In this document: piece by piece, positions 24,701 through 39,700 of the stretch
Layout of the letters: every line of letters starts with the position of its first letter
How positions within the stretch are numbered: the stretch's first letter is position 1
Source of the DNA: Odontocerum albicorne
Lineage: Eukaryota > Arthropoda > Insecta > Trichoptera > Odontoceridae
Assembly (NCBI GenBank): GCA_949825065.1
Contig: OX463846.1
Coordinates: 11,094,177-11,158,176 of the forward strand
Reading direction: 5' to 3'
DNA length: 64,000 nt
Notes under the pieces: model-generated
Told to the model about the DNA's origin: nothing
Seen by the model: the letters and a program-made list of their open reading frames with translations, nothing else
The model's database searches: none
Program-made: the position numbers and the translations under genes

Positions 24701-27700
24701 ATTAAATACGATGTGGTATGACTTGATACTAAGAGATTACTGTCCTGTAATACTGCTTCTAGAAGCCTTATATTGATGCGTGTCACCCCAGTGATATTGT
24801 ATACTACCTATCAGGCTTTTATTATTTTGAAATCAATTGTGCGTATATTTATTTTTCTACTTCTTGTTTGTATTTTTCATTTCTTCTTCCTAGTCGTATT
24901 GCTCATTACTGAGCATTTCGACTTCCATGACATTTTTTTTACAATTCCTCTTTATCCATTTATACACTTCGCACATCTAAGATAATTAATTAAATATTGT
25001 TCTGCTGCATTAATTGCAGAAATTCTTCTTTTATACGGCGTTCTTCCATGTCTCCAGCAACCACAAACCTTACCACCCTGTCTTCTTCGGCGAGGTTGAT
25101 GTGACTGAAAAAAATGGAGAAGTCTTAGACGTAATGTTGAGAATCTGCCCCCGAAGCTCAATTCTTTCATCACTGATGCTTTACTACTTCTTCCTGTCTA
25201 TGGACTTGGCAGTATTTTTCTCCAGTACCACATTTCAAAAGCATATTTTATGCGTCTATCCCTGCTTACGCCCTCCATATATATTCATTAAAATAATAAA
25301 TATGAGCGATGTTATAGACTTTCTTGCATTCCCCAATACTTTTGCCCCTGTTATTTGAGAGAAGAGAAGTTCGAACCATCAAATTTTTGCACAGAAGTCA
25401 GTCATATTGCGTTCTCATATATTTGAAATATATTCTACCAAGTTTCAAAATACTATTTTGTAATTTTTTTACACATGTTTTGAATGAAAGATTAAAATTT
25501 AAACGTTTTTCCACTGACTCAATGTTACGCACGTACGAGTATATCTACCCCTAAAATAAATATTTTATTCCTACTTTGCCATCTCCATGCTTTGTGAGTA
25601 TACCCAAGATCTTAATGCACTATGTAAACATTAAATTGGAACTGGAGTGTTTCAAGAAAAGCAAACGTGTTATAGATAATTTTTTATTTATTTTTCAGAT
25701 GTTATAATACATTTCATTTACGAGTACATTATTTTTGTTATATTTTGGTATATCTCTTGTAAACTGATTGTTTTGGATTCTACCATTTTGCACATTGGCT
25801 GGAATAACATTTTCATTATTAAAAATAATATTTTTACTAACTTATTTATGAATCGTTTGTGGCACGATCTTCCGATGTTTTGAACTTTTCATTCTAAGCA
25901 TCAGGTTTATTTTTAATCGACATGTTTATGCTTTCATATCATAAAACATCAATGTAACATAAATATGACGTAATATTATAAATACAAATTACAGTATTGT
26001 TAAACTGTTTTGAGAAAGGACCACCACTTGGTCTAAAAGGTGCAAAACAACCATATCACTTTTTTAATGTTTAAAAGGTGCAAAACTACCATATCATTAT
26101 TTTAATGTGTAAAAGGTGTAAAACTATCACATCACTATTTTAATGTTTTAAAGGTGCAAAACTACCATATCATTATTTTAATGTATAAAAGGTACAAAAC
26201 TACCATATTCCTATTTTAATGTTTAAAAGTTGCAAAACTACCATATCACTATTTTAACGAAACCACGATTGCATAATATTTATACAATTTTCCAACTGAC
26301 CAATTACAAAAGAGAAAAGAAACATTGATTTTTGACAACAGATATTTTTTCTTGCTTTCATGGCTAGTAAATAAATCAAACAAATTGATTATGTATCATC
26401 TCAACGGTGCTTTGTTGTTGAATTTATAAAAGATATTTCATAAGCGTCACTTAATAGAGTCAGATGAAATGAAGTCTGGACATGAATTAAAAATCGGGAT
26501 GTCAATAATAATGAATAACAAGACTAACACACTATTGTCACCAGTAATTCTACCTCTGGTGTTTCGGCAGATATCTAAATTATTCCGAAACATTAATCGT
26601 AAGAGTGGCACTCTCTCCTCTGCGTACCGTAACAGGGAAACGGCTTGATGTACGAGTATATATGACTAATAATGAAGAAAATAATAAATTTACTGAGGCT
26701 AGTTAACGAAAACCTTGAGGCATTAATTAAATAATGATTAGTATGCAAAATACTAATAACTATTTTGAATCGCGTCATCCATACAATGATTTTTGTACAT
26801 TAAAAATCTATGTTGTCAAGTAAATTATTTTGGAATCTAGCATTACTGTTTGAGCTCTATGGTAAATTAAACATAAAATGGTTTCGTGTCTTCCTGCCTT
26901 TACTATCCAATCTAAAGTAGTTTGCTTCTTTAACAGCTAAATAAAACCGTGATACATTATTGCTACTTTTAGGTCGAAGTTTTTGAAGACTCATAAGCGG
27001 TCGAGTTTATTCGCGGTCCTATTGCAAAAATCCAGCAACCACGTAGTATTTAATTGGGGTTTTCTCAAGTCGCACTGGTTATTGTCCCTTTGTCTCAGCT
27101 AAGGGAAGCCGCCAGACAATGGACCCATAAAGAGCTAACCTTGGTCCCGTAAACTATGGCGTCGTTAACTGATTTTAGTGCGTTCGGTTGACGTACTTTA
27201 AATGATCTATTGTTTAAAAGGATATGATGGTTTTTGCTAGAACTTCGGAACAATTTATCTAGAAAAATATATCGTTCTAAGCTTAGGGGATTATGAGATG
27301 TTTTGACGTCGATGGGGTCGAATGGAGGAAGCCGATCAATGAGAAATTCCCTTGCAGTAATATTACTTTGTTCTCCATCTAGAAGTAAAAGGGATAAAAG
27401 ACGAATCTTAGGAAGGCATAAAAAAAACTATCTCTCCGATCATCGAGGCTTCTTCAGAGACGGACGTCGCTCTTTTTCCCGGTCTTTATTGGGGATAGAC
27501 ATCTCTTGTATGCCACACAGCCTTCAACATGTTGGCGCTTCTAATTAATCTATTGGATGATCAGTTCCACCACCATGAAGTTCACCGTCGTAACGCTAAT
27601 GACGACAGAAGTCTGTATCTGGGAATGGAGCTGACCTCAATTTGAAGATCTCTGAAGAAGTATTCATTCGCAGGCTGCCCTACTGCATCAATTACCCAAA

Positions 27701-30700
27701 CTCTAGGCACACAGTGCTTTAAGAATTTATGATAAGCAGTATATAAGCTAAAGAAAAAAAAACATAAGTTCAGATGTAAAACAGTCTAAAAGCTACTAAA
27801 TCTGAAAGTGAACCAGCCAGAAATTGAACCTAAGACGCTCACTCCCTAAGTGTGGATGCTAATCGTTATACCACGGCCGCCGACAAGTGAACCAATAGTT
27901 TGTATAAAAATGGTTTATGAAAGAGTTATTTTATTTGTTAGGACTTATTTTTCATATTTAACAACGACTTTATAACGGTTTATAATTGATTTTATATTTA
28001 AATACACATATTCGTATATATTGATCCCCTTTAGCACATCCTTTAAGACGTGACCTCAAGTAACAGTCACAAAGCAAATGCTCAATTAAAATATCATATT
28101 ATATGACTAGTGTCATAATATTACACGTAAGTGTATTTTGACATTTCTGGGTGACATTTCGGGAAACTGATGGGGTCACGTCGAGTCTCCAAAAAGTGTT
28201 TCAAGGTAAAATCTTCACTCGCGTATTTCTTCAAGAGAAAAACATATCACAATTGTTATATTATTATTTTTGTATGTAGATGACTTGCTCTGTTTCGTAA
28301 TAAGAAGTTTAATTTTAACGCATTATGACATTTATATTGTTATATGTTGTATTTTGTTTTACTGTTTTGAGGTGATTCAGGCATATCAAATTAGCAATGA
28401 AAGGTTCACAATCTATTATGTGAACGTAACTAAGGGAGTTGAGAAATAAAAACCGACATTAATATTATAAATCCAAGTGAATGAAATTTTGTAAAAAGGT
28501 AAAAGCAATTAAGAGTATATAGCAGATTTATGAGAATGTAGAGGAGGCGAACAGATGGAAGACAGGTCCTCTCTGCCTACTCCAGGAGGACATATTCACA
28601 ACGGCATGTTTTTATGACAGGTTGACCGTAATTTTAATTCAAATTTACCAGTTTTCTCTACTTTCTTGTACAAATTTGGATTTGGTCTTATTGTCATAAC
28701 GAAATAACTTTTTTCTCTGTTTTCAAATTCCTAAGCTTACACTCAACTTATATAGATTTATTTTGTAATATTTTGTAATCTATCAACAAAAGTGGGTTCG
28801 AGTCCCAAGTAAGAACGCCTTTGAGGAGACACTGTTCTCTAAACAGCGCTGTATAAATCGTCCTTTAAGTTATTCAGTTGTATTTCACACGCACAAATGA
28901 CTATAATTTATTTATATTTAACATGTATTTTAATTTTAATTATCTTCTATATATTTTTCAAAATAGTTAAAATAAGTAATAAATTATTGAATATTGACCA
29001 AAATGCACTTTCTTTTAAATTTAATTTTTGATTAATAAAAATATTATAGTATTTTATTATCAATATACAATATTTTATTTATTTTAATACTTGTATGTAA
29101 CTACATCTGGGATATATTACTTTTAAGCAATTTCTCCTAATCAGTCTTCAAAGTTTTCGTTTCAAAATTATTATCAGTATTTATGATCATCTCTTGATGT
29201 TAATAAATAAATATAATATGAGAGTAAAAGTAATGTAAATGTAAAATAAATTTCAAGAGAAATAAGGATAAATATGAGAATTTTATAGCCGTAAAGGGCA
29301 AGTGATATTTTTAGAGAAATAATGTTTTTTTAGTTTTTTTCTTTAAAATATATAAGGATATAAACCCATCTGATTGAGCTAGGAAGATTGTTCCAAAATT
29401 GAAACGAATGAATCGCAAAAAATAATGTGTGAAAATAATGTGTGAAAATAATGTGTGAAAATGATGAGTGAAAATGATTTTGAAAATAAAAGGATCTTGT
29501 CTTCTCCGGATTGAATGGATAGCCCATTTTTCATGCAGATGTTTGATTTTTATTTATTCAATAAATATGAACTTAGCCATTATAATGAACCATTAAAGGG
29601 TTAAATAATTTTATGTGGTGCAGGATGCAGCATGCAGGATGCACCGAGACGCCCGCCGAGCGACAGCGTCGGGACGGAGATTGGCAGCCGTCAGGCGCGA
29701 GGCGTCGCGATATTTATATATAATATTACACAGGCGGCCGCCGTAGCGCGCGCCGTAACACGCAATCTCCGCTCTTGACCTATTTCATCTCGGTACGAAG
29801 GGTGAGCGAGACAAGCATTGCTGCCGTGAGGAATTTAGAAGAAATCTTCTATGCGACGATGGGAGAAAGTGTTCAAGATAATTAATTGGTAATGGTCAAA
29901 CTGCATAAGGCATTGGTGCGCAGAAAATTTTGACCGAGGGCCATTAAACGAATGAAAAATGGCTTAACATAAGTGCCATACAGAACTACGAGTACATTAT
30001 GCATGGTTTGTTTTTAAAAAATTATAACATACAATATTAAATTTGAAATAAATATTATTCAACTGGATATCAACAAAACATATTATTTTCATTGGCATAT
30101 ACTCGTACATACATCCCATCACGCCCTTTCCCTGTCATACAATTTATACATTTTTTCTGACTGTCTATGGTTATACGATAGGAAACATTGTTAATGTAGC
30201 ACTTAACATACATATTCAAATCGGACAATACCAAGCATATCTAACAAAAACATGGACTACCACTCCGGGGGTTACGAGTTTAAACTACGAAGAAACCCAT
30301 ATTTATTTTAATAAGGATTCCATCATTTTCACTCAAGTCCTCCTTATCATCTTTCTAGTTGGTTAGAAGAGACCGCATCATGGCAATAAGCTCACCCGGT
30401 TGTACTGTATATAACGACAGTGTAGTATAATACAATTGGGAAAATTTAAAATTCCTCTTGATAATAATAACTACCAGATCAACATCTGCGCCAGCATCGC
30501 TGAATCTGCCTTATGAGTAGATATCGAGCTTATTACGATCATAGAATGACGCAGGGTTGTAGGTCCAAAAGGGTTAATCAAGAAAAATAGCCTTTGTCGT
30601 TAATAATAGTCGGTACGTATGGTTCGGGGTTTTTTTTTCAAGGCTTTTAAATTATGCATTCAAATTGAGAACACACAAGTTTCAAGTTGATTGATTACTT

Positions 30701-33700
30701 AAATCACATACATTAAAAGGTTCATATAATAAAAAAATAAGAATAAATATTGCGATTTACAATTACTACTTAAATCAAGATATTTTAATTCAAAGGATGA
30801 CTTTTCATTTGATTTTTTAATCGAATAACATCTCGATAGAAAAAAAAAACATTTTTTTGAACGATGATAAAATCTACTCGATTAAGCCCATCATTATTCA
30901 ATGTGAAACAGATAATTATTATAGTAAATTTGATATTTGCGGTCAAGTTGAAAGAATGTCTGTCATTGACTAGATAACTTTTGGTTCGATACTAGATGGT
31001 AACGACAAAATGTCCAAATTTCGCATACATGCTTTTTAAAAATGTTTTCATTGGTTGTAAAAAATGTAATATGGCAATTATTCTACCAGTTTGTACATCA
31101 CGTAATGAAAATTATATACAATGAGATATTACACTACACAATAGTAAAATTGACCAATGATTTTGATGCAAGGAACGAAATTATTCACATTTGAGATTTT
31201 TATATGATATGGATATTAAATATCATTCTGCAATTTTGAAGGAAAAGTGGAAATTAAAAAATTATTGAATACTGCTTATTTTAGTGTGTCAATTGTAGAA
31301 TAGTTTACCCTAAATATAACTTCTACTTTTTCTAGCTAGAACTGTTCCAGAGTAGACCTATTACGACATCGTCGTAACATCCTTTTCTCTGCCCAGTTAA
31401 ATTTGTTTGTTTTATATGCTCTCATTTATTTTTATTCCCGATAAATATCTACTCTCGTTATTTATTCGTAACATGTGGGTCACACAAACACATTTTGCTT
31501 TTTTAGATTCAATATCACAGCATGACTAAATTAACAGCTGTAGCCTCTTTGGTTAGACACCTGTCTTCTGACCTAGATGTTGCGAGTTTGATTCCCGTTG
31601 GCACCCAGATTTATTTTTCAAAAAGGGATCTCTTGTGAATTTTATATAAGGTTTGTTTAAACACCTCTCTGATAGGTTGGAAACAATTGCCACATGGTAA
31701 TTCACTGAATAGGTTGTAATATATCATATACAACTAAATGTAATACAATATTACAATATAAATATTCCGAAGCAGGTATAATGTGGATGATGTGTGTGGG
31801 TGATGTGTGTGATGTTTAAAAACACTCCAAACCTTTCCTTTTTTTATATAAGTGTATAGTTGGAACTTGATTAATTTAAAAAATGTTCCATTTAAGGTAT
31901 CTTAAACATTTTTCTGGTTGGTTGAAAGAAATTGCCGTATTGCAATAAACCCACCAGGTTGTATTAAAAACAATGAAATTGTTAAATATGATACATATTT
32001 TTCTGACAATTCTTAAATAATTCATTCTCTTCGCGTGACCTAACCAGCTAACAGATATTTTACAATATATTTTTTAGAGTTTGACATTTTGTTTCATCAT
32101 GTCTTTATTTATTTCACATGTTCTCTTTTCTTTTTCTTCTAGAATAATTCTTACATCAAATTTTGTTTAAATATCTAGTGATTTCAAGAGAAAGTATGCA
32201 GAGAATTTTTTCGTCAATAACAAGAATTTTGAAATATCTTTGTCGTTCAAATACTTTGGCACCATAATAGCTTATAAAAAATATGGATGAATAAATCGCA
32301 CCGACGGAATATATAAATAATAAATATTTTGCATAGTCTTCCGAGTCCTTTAAGTCTTGGGAGTATCGAGTACGAAAATTTTTCTACAAAAGCGAAACTT
32401 GGTACATTATTTAAAACAAATTAATCTTTACATATGGTTGTGAAATTTTAACTTTGACTATTCAACAAATAAAATATTGAGGAGAATATTTGCCCCTGTA
32501 AAAAGATAACACTTTCGAAAAAATAAATAACTGATCTAATCTAACTTAACCTGATCTAGCCTAACCTAACCTAAAATTTTGTCTGTGTAAATATCAAAAA
32601 TGATTCGATTGGGTCGGATACGTAGTTAGAACGGAAAGAAAACTAGGTATAAATCTGCCCTGGAAGGAGATTTTTTAAATGGTAGGCAGTCTAGGATAAT
32701 GTCTGGAGACTGAATTTCATGAGTATTTTGAACATGCGTGGTTCGTAACGCCATATAAGGAACGAAAATCAAACCTTTTGAGGATGGTAAACGATCTTAT
32801 CCCTAGAAAAGTGATTGAATTCTCTCATTAAATATGATATTACATTATTTCGCTGTTTGATATAATATATCAGGTATGACCAAACCCTGCCCAAAAGATG
32901 CCTTTGGTGATTTCAATGTGACTCGCGCGTATAAAGCGAATGAATGATCATATTTATAAACTGACTTTGAAGGAGTCCCTGATTGATCTTTACACCAGCA
33001 TCAAGGTGCAATTGAGCGCTTGACAACCAAAAATACAACTTAGACTGTTTAACATCAGAATGTAGGATTTTCTGTAGTTTACATGCAGTTTATCATAAAT
33101 TAAGCAAATAGCGCAATGTAAAAAAACTCGGCAGATCAAAGTTTCCAGACTTCCCGATCGTCTGGAAACATTGATCTAATGGCCATCGGAACTTTGGGTT
33201 TAATATGTCAAGGCTGTGTGCTTGCTGAAGCGCACCAAATTGCACATAATAAATCAATACACGCACATGCATCTCCATTCACACGATGGCTACACTCATA
33301 CTCGACGACGAGGGATTGCCTATCGATCGAATATATTGAATATTTATGCAATACCGACCTGAGTATGTAAAAAAAACAAAGCTGGCTACACGCAATGGAA
33401 ACTTACTCCCAACGTTGTGATATGCATGTGAAATTTGCACGTGGCAAAAAAGTGATGATAGTAAGATAAATGCGGTTGAAATGAGTACGTTGCGTATAAT
33501 GTGTGGAAAAACAATGTCCGAAAGAATAAGACATGACTTAACAAATTCACATCACCCGTGACAAAAATAATAGAAACCACAATACAAGGTCAGGGATCAT
33601 GGTATTTGACGTTGGCGCCACCGAAGATGACTATGCAAGTCAATTTATGATAGGCAAATCCTGTTGCATATATGGCAAGTATCTTCAGTACTTGCAGCTT

Positions 33701-36700
33701 GTCTATGTCTTCTTTCTCTATTGTGTCCCTGATAACTAGCAATAGTTCTATTATATAAAACGAAGTGTATTCTAGAGTAGAATGAAGGAGATAACTCTAC
33801 TTTACCCCTACCCCAGCCGGGAAAGATTCCTAACAAGTAAATGTCACCAAAACGCATTGCTTTTTCACTCAATAAAACGCACTGGCAGCACTCAGTGTAG
33901 CTAGACACATTAAATCGTCTTTCATCTTTCCTAAAATTCTTTGGTAGTTGGGCATATTCATTAACAGGAGTTAATGAATATAACATACTGGTTACGGTGT
34001 CTGTCGCATTAAGAAAATGTCAAACAATACGCTAATGTACATCTAACGGATGAATCGAAATGGTATTTAATGGATGAAAATATTTGGGCAAACTGGGATT
34101 GTTATTCACCTTTTCATAGATGAGGTATAAGTAAATAAATAAAAAGGTTCCGCACCTAAAGTTTTCATCCAATATCGCAATTTTCCCGGCCTGCTCTGAA
34201 TATTATATTTCCATTACTGAGTGCGTGTTCATACGAACAATGCTCATCCTATGATGTAGACATAGATTTCTTCTTCTCGAAAAATGTTCGTCAACTTCTA
34301 TATGTGAAAGAGTATATGCTAGTGTCAAGGTACTACCTGTGGTTTTGTCCACAGTTACAAAGCGATAGGAAAAATCTAATTATACAAAAGGGGGCTAACG
34401 ACCTCATCTTTTGTCATGACTTTTTATTTGGGTTTCCTTGAGATTACTTGATACATGTTGTAAAATTGAATACGTAAATTCTATAATATGAGAGAAAGTT
34501 CAAACTAATACGAACAGAAATGCATCTCCGTGGCCTAGTTGATAAGTCGTCTATTTTCCAGGCTAGAGGCTGTGGGTATGATTCCCGCTGTACCCGATTG
34601 CTTAAAAAAAGAGTTCCAGCCTGGTTTCTACTTGAGGCTTCTTAAATCTTTTTGGTTGCCTGGAAGCGATTGCTACATAGTAACAAATTTGCCAGGTTGC
34701 ACCATATACAATACAACGTAAGTGTTATACATTAATCTTTATCGATGAACTCTGTGGACTAGTTGGTTAGATCTGTCACCTGTCGCGGGTTCCCATTGAA
34801 ACCAGATTATTAAAAATGAATATTCCAGTCTGGGGTTCATTTCCCTTCTTTTCCACGCGTGCTCAATGCTTAGTGTCGTAGTCCTCTGCTATATCCAGAA
34901 CTCAGTGTACAACTTGTCTCCATCCATTTAGATTCTAGGCCATGTGGAATGTAGCGCTTAAAGATGATCCCGTTAACTTCTTTTTTTGATCCATCAATCT
35001 CATAGGGTACCTTCCTTTTGCTCGCCTTCTCTCAACTGTCTCCGTGATTTTTCATACTTTCACCATCCTTTCTAGCAACATGCCTAAAATACGGGTGCGG
35101 GTGTGATTTAGAAACCATTTATTCATAATAGTTAGATCATTTTCCATGCAGAAATGAACATTGTTTCTTTCATTTCTATCTCATTTCGTGTGCCAATTCC
35201 ATTGCGACCAATAGGTATCTTGGTTGTTTTTAATAATCTAAGACAGGGGTCTCCAAACTACGGCCCGCGAGCACCACCAATCCGATATGCCTGGTATCCG
35301 GCCCGTCATAGTTTATTTTGATTACATTGTAAAATTTACAATGTAAGTAACTCTCTGCAAGATGTCACTACTATACATTTAGAATGGTCGTAAGTAGTCG
35401 TAACAATACGTAACGCACAGCACGTGCATCGGCTATCTCCGCCGCAATGAAATGTCTTTGACACTTGCCCGTAAGTACCAACCGAAATTGCGAACGGAGC
35501 GGAGTCCACACTCGCACCCTGCGCCATATATATCTCACTCGCCGGCTAGTCCCAATACGAAAATTTGTCTAAATATCTATGTTGTTGTTGATATGATGAG
35601 CTAGCTAGGTCTTGGCCCTTGGGACTTAGTGGAGGAGTCAGTGTGGCCCTTAGGCTAAAAAGTTTGGAGACCCCTAATCTAAGACATTATTAACATTTCA
35701 TTTAAGGCATCTTTAACATTTTTTTGGTTAGTCGGAGGATATTTTCACATGGCAATGAATCCGCCAGGTTGTAATATATACAACGAAAGTGTAATAATAT
35801 AATAAAATAATGCAATAAGATTACCCGAAGGAAATTTTAATTCTGTATTTTCACTCAGAATACTCTTTATTTGACAATGTACTATATCTATTTTATTTAT
35901 ACTCTATGCTTCAAATTTATTTAAATTGTCTTTGAAAAAAAAAACGTTATAAAATGGTCAGTGTGGTAGGACTGTCTACGTATCTGAATCACATTTATAT
36001 ATTTTCTTCTGAAAACTTCATAGTTGTGTAACAATGGATCGCTCTGTGATTTGTTTTCTGGGGTTTAAAAGACTTTTTAATTTGACGTGTGTGTTTGCTT
36101 GTCGTGTATCGAGTATTTTGCCGATAAACACGCGAATAAAATAAATTAGCGAGACAGTATCGCGGGCGACGGTCGGCGGGCACCCGCCGAGCGGCCATTT
36201 TAGGATGCGGCCGGCACGAGAATAGTCCTCCCAGGCCAGCCCTAGCTCTGTCGTCTCACTCCCACTGTTGCGGAGAAAGGGAGACGCATTGATGAGGAGA
36301 TTTAGGAAAGAAGGAGCTTCCCTCTATCGATATCTCTTTCTACCGAGAACAAGTGGTTCCTCTGTCTCGCTTCCGCGCGTAAGACATTTCTCTGGCGTCA
36401 AGTTCATGAAAAGTTTTCCCGCGCTTTGCCAAAACTTTTTCGTAAAATATTTGACCAAAAAACTGATCACATGAGTTTTGGAATTTTACAAATTACTTTG
36501 TGTGTAATTCGTTTTGAACATATCGTTTTTTTAAATTTGTTTCATAAAAACTTTGAAAGCAGCAAAATTTCTGATATTTACGAGTAATTTATTATTTTCA
36601 CAATGTTTCGAATTCAATAAAAATAAAACTTACAGAACGAAATGACATTAACGAATACATACATAACATCGCGCCGTTGCCCTGTTCGGGAAGGCAGAGA

Positions 36701-39700
36701 TGACGGAGGGCCTGATTTTTCTATCACGACACACATATTTCGCCTTTTTTACATCTACACACTTTTTCATACAACTTTTACAATTTATCTGACTTCTTAA
36801 ATTTGCTTCCTTCAAATATAACCATAAACTACTACGAGTAGTATATGCTCTCAAAATATGCTGATTGTTTTAGAACTTTAATTTCCTCAACATTGGAACA
36901 TTGATATTTTAAGACTGAGTGCTTAATAAAGTGCAATAGCTTAGACGTCTTTTATCCACAAGATGGCTGACAATCATTATCTATCACGAAGGGTTACCTA
37001 TTATGATTAATGTTCAGAAAACTGAAATGTAAACGCACATACATACCATTACACGATTTCCCTGCCAATGTAAACAAATATAATAATGCCCTAGACTTTT
37101 TTTATCACAACACACGTCTTAAGCCTTTTCTCATTCCATACACCTTCTAATATAACACCAATTATTTTTACATTTCCTTTTTTCTTAATAGAATTCACTT
37201 GATCAAACCATGTATTCCATAGTCTTCTACGCCTTTTACATACATTTGCACTGTATACGAGTACAATACCCGTCGGTAAGTAATGCACATCGGGCTTAAG
37301 AAATAGACTGTCGGCCATAATCGGCTAACTTCGGCTTTGTAGAGCGTCGTCTCTGTCATTCATACACGTGTCCCATCGCGATTTGTCACTCGTTGTCAAC
37401 TGGATTGTTAGCGCTTCGTGCGACAGAGACGACGCTCTACAAAACCGAAGTTTACCGATTATGGCCGACAGTCTTTACTTACCGCCAGGTACAGTACGTG
37501 CTTTCTCAGCCTGTTTTCAAACATTCGTAATACGCGTGCTCAGAGTGCTTTTCTTGAGATTACACACCATTACCATTTCTCTTTAAGAGTAGATGGAGAG
37601 GACATATCCCAACCATTAATTCCGTTATATACAACGACAGGATCCTCGATTATGAAACCCAACAACGACGAAGACGAATATAGTTCCTTCGTTTTGTCAT
37701 TCTTTACTTTTCTTTCATTTATCATAAATTACCAATATAAACTTTCTCGGTCTATTTCTTTTGTCAAGTCTTGACATTGTTCAAATAAAGTAAGACTCGT
37801 TTAACTCTACTCTGATTAACACTTCCCTTACTGTGCTAAAAAATTACGCCAGTAACGGTGTTGGACACTGAGGGTACACTAAACATGTATGTTTTTAATT
37901 AAAATTATGCAAAATCTATTAGTTTTTTTTTGTAATTAGCTATAAACATCATTTTATTATGTAATAAAATGTCGAATAATATAAAATAAGTGTAAGAAAT
38001 GATAAAATAAGAGTTGAAACAGAGAGGTGACATTTCTATACGAATATCATTTTCCCACTGCATCGTTCGGTCTGCGCAACGTTCAGAATGCGCATGACTG
38101 AAAAGAGGTCTCCAACCTTTTAAAAAAAATCATAAAATTATACAATAAAATGTAGCGTGTATTTTTTGGCAATAAAAATATAATTCGAATTAAGACAATA
38201 ATTAACATAATAATTAACATATTATCATCGCTATCGATATTTCCGCCATCTCAATTATTATTTTTTTGAAACTGAAATAATAAAGAAAAAAATATTTGTA
38301 GCTTCTGAGCATTTATTTAAGAAATAAATTTGCTGGTGGTCAAGATTCTGGACTCAGTCCCTTTATGCCCTCTTCTTGAAGTTTTTTGAAGCCGTTGACA
38401 GCATTACTAACGCCTGATTCCATGCTTCTTGAAGTAGAGATCCAAATGTATTTTTGGTTATTCCACTTGTTGGATAACGATGTAAATGTACAACTTTCGT
38501 TGTATTGAATTTCAATGGAGCAAAAAATGAAACATCGCGGGGTTGTATTTTGCCTTCCCTAATACACTGCACTGACATTAGCTAAACACGATAGAAACAA
38601 AACCTCAAAAAGAAAACTTGCAGTGAAACAGAAATATTCATGTCATTATAACGAAAATATAGTTCTTGTGTATTGGTCCTTACCAGTGTAGACGGCAGGC
38701 ACAAAGAATAATAAATATCTCAAAAATTATTGAGATATTACCAGATTACTGTTTTTATGCGGAGCGCAACACTACTGACGTTGAGAAAAATACTCACAAT
38801 GGTGGCCAACATGTATAACTAGGTTTGACATGAGTAAAACGTTAAGGGGGTGTACCGTTTGTCCCGATGTCCGTATGCCGCAGATAAAAGATAAAAAATA
38901 ATAGGATTATAAAACTGGTGACGATCCCCTGGAACGGGGCTATACGAACTGTCAAAAAAGAATGAGTCATGCGCAGGTGTTTGACATTTCGTCAATTCGC
39001 GATTTAAAATCATTAATTTCTGTTGAATTAACTATGAATGTTTTGTTTCCTAATGACATCATTCAAATCATAGAGGTTTCGATGAGGAATACATAAAGTA
39101 TGAAGACCCTGCAAGCAGTATATTTCGAGAAATTAAATAAAATATGAGTCATGGCCACTCTTGTCCGCGCACAGATCGGCAAGGGTTAACGCTGATTCGA
39201 TATGACGCGTTTTTTTTTGAACTCGAAAAAAACGTAGACATCCATGGATTTAAAAAAAAGAGCCTATTTTTGACCCAATTGTCAACCTAGTCAATACAGA
39301 AAGACGATGAGATGTTTGTGAGCAGGATATTGAGGAGTTACTGGAAGTTTCTGAACCTTATCAGTAATGACCTTCAAGAACTGGCAGAACAAGGGATTCA
39401 TGCAGAACCTGAAAATAGCGATTTTGAAAGCGAAGAATTCAAAGAACTTGCTACAGATTTCTTCAGTAAAAGTTTGGTAACGATAATCGAAATCATAGAT
39501 CAATTTGTAGCGAATCATCCAGATTTAGAAAAAAGTACAAAAGCAAAACGAAACGTTTTGGATACAATCTCTTGCTACTGACATTTGCTTAATGAGAGAA
39601 AAAGATTAGGACAAATGTCAATTTTAAAGTAAAATTTCTTTAATCTTGGTCGTGCGTTTTCCTATCCCTATTAACTATGCGTTAAAATGACCTCATTTAA

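Noticed and set aside
24952..25358. Overlapping frames on both strands near 25 kb
   Set aside because: No domain resemblance; a faint LINE-tail feel was not specific enough to call.
26035..26258. Possible CRISPR-like spacing
   Set aside because: Every base of the 38-bp unit is repeated, so there are no spacers.
33645..33986. 113-codon minus-strand open frame
   Set aside because: Its C-terminal third overlaps a LINE tail fragment and the rest matches no family.
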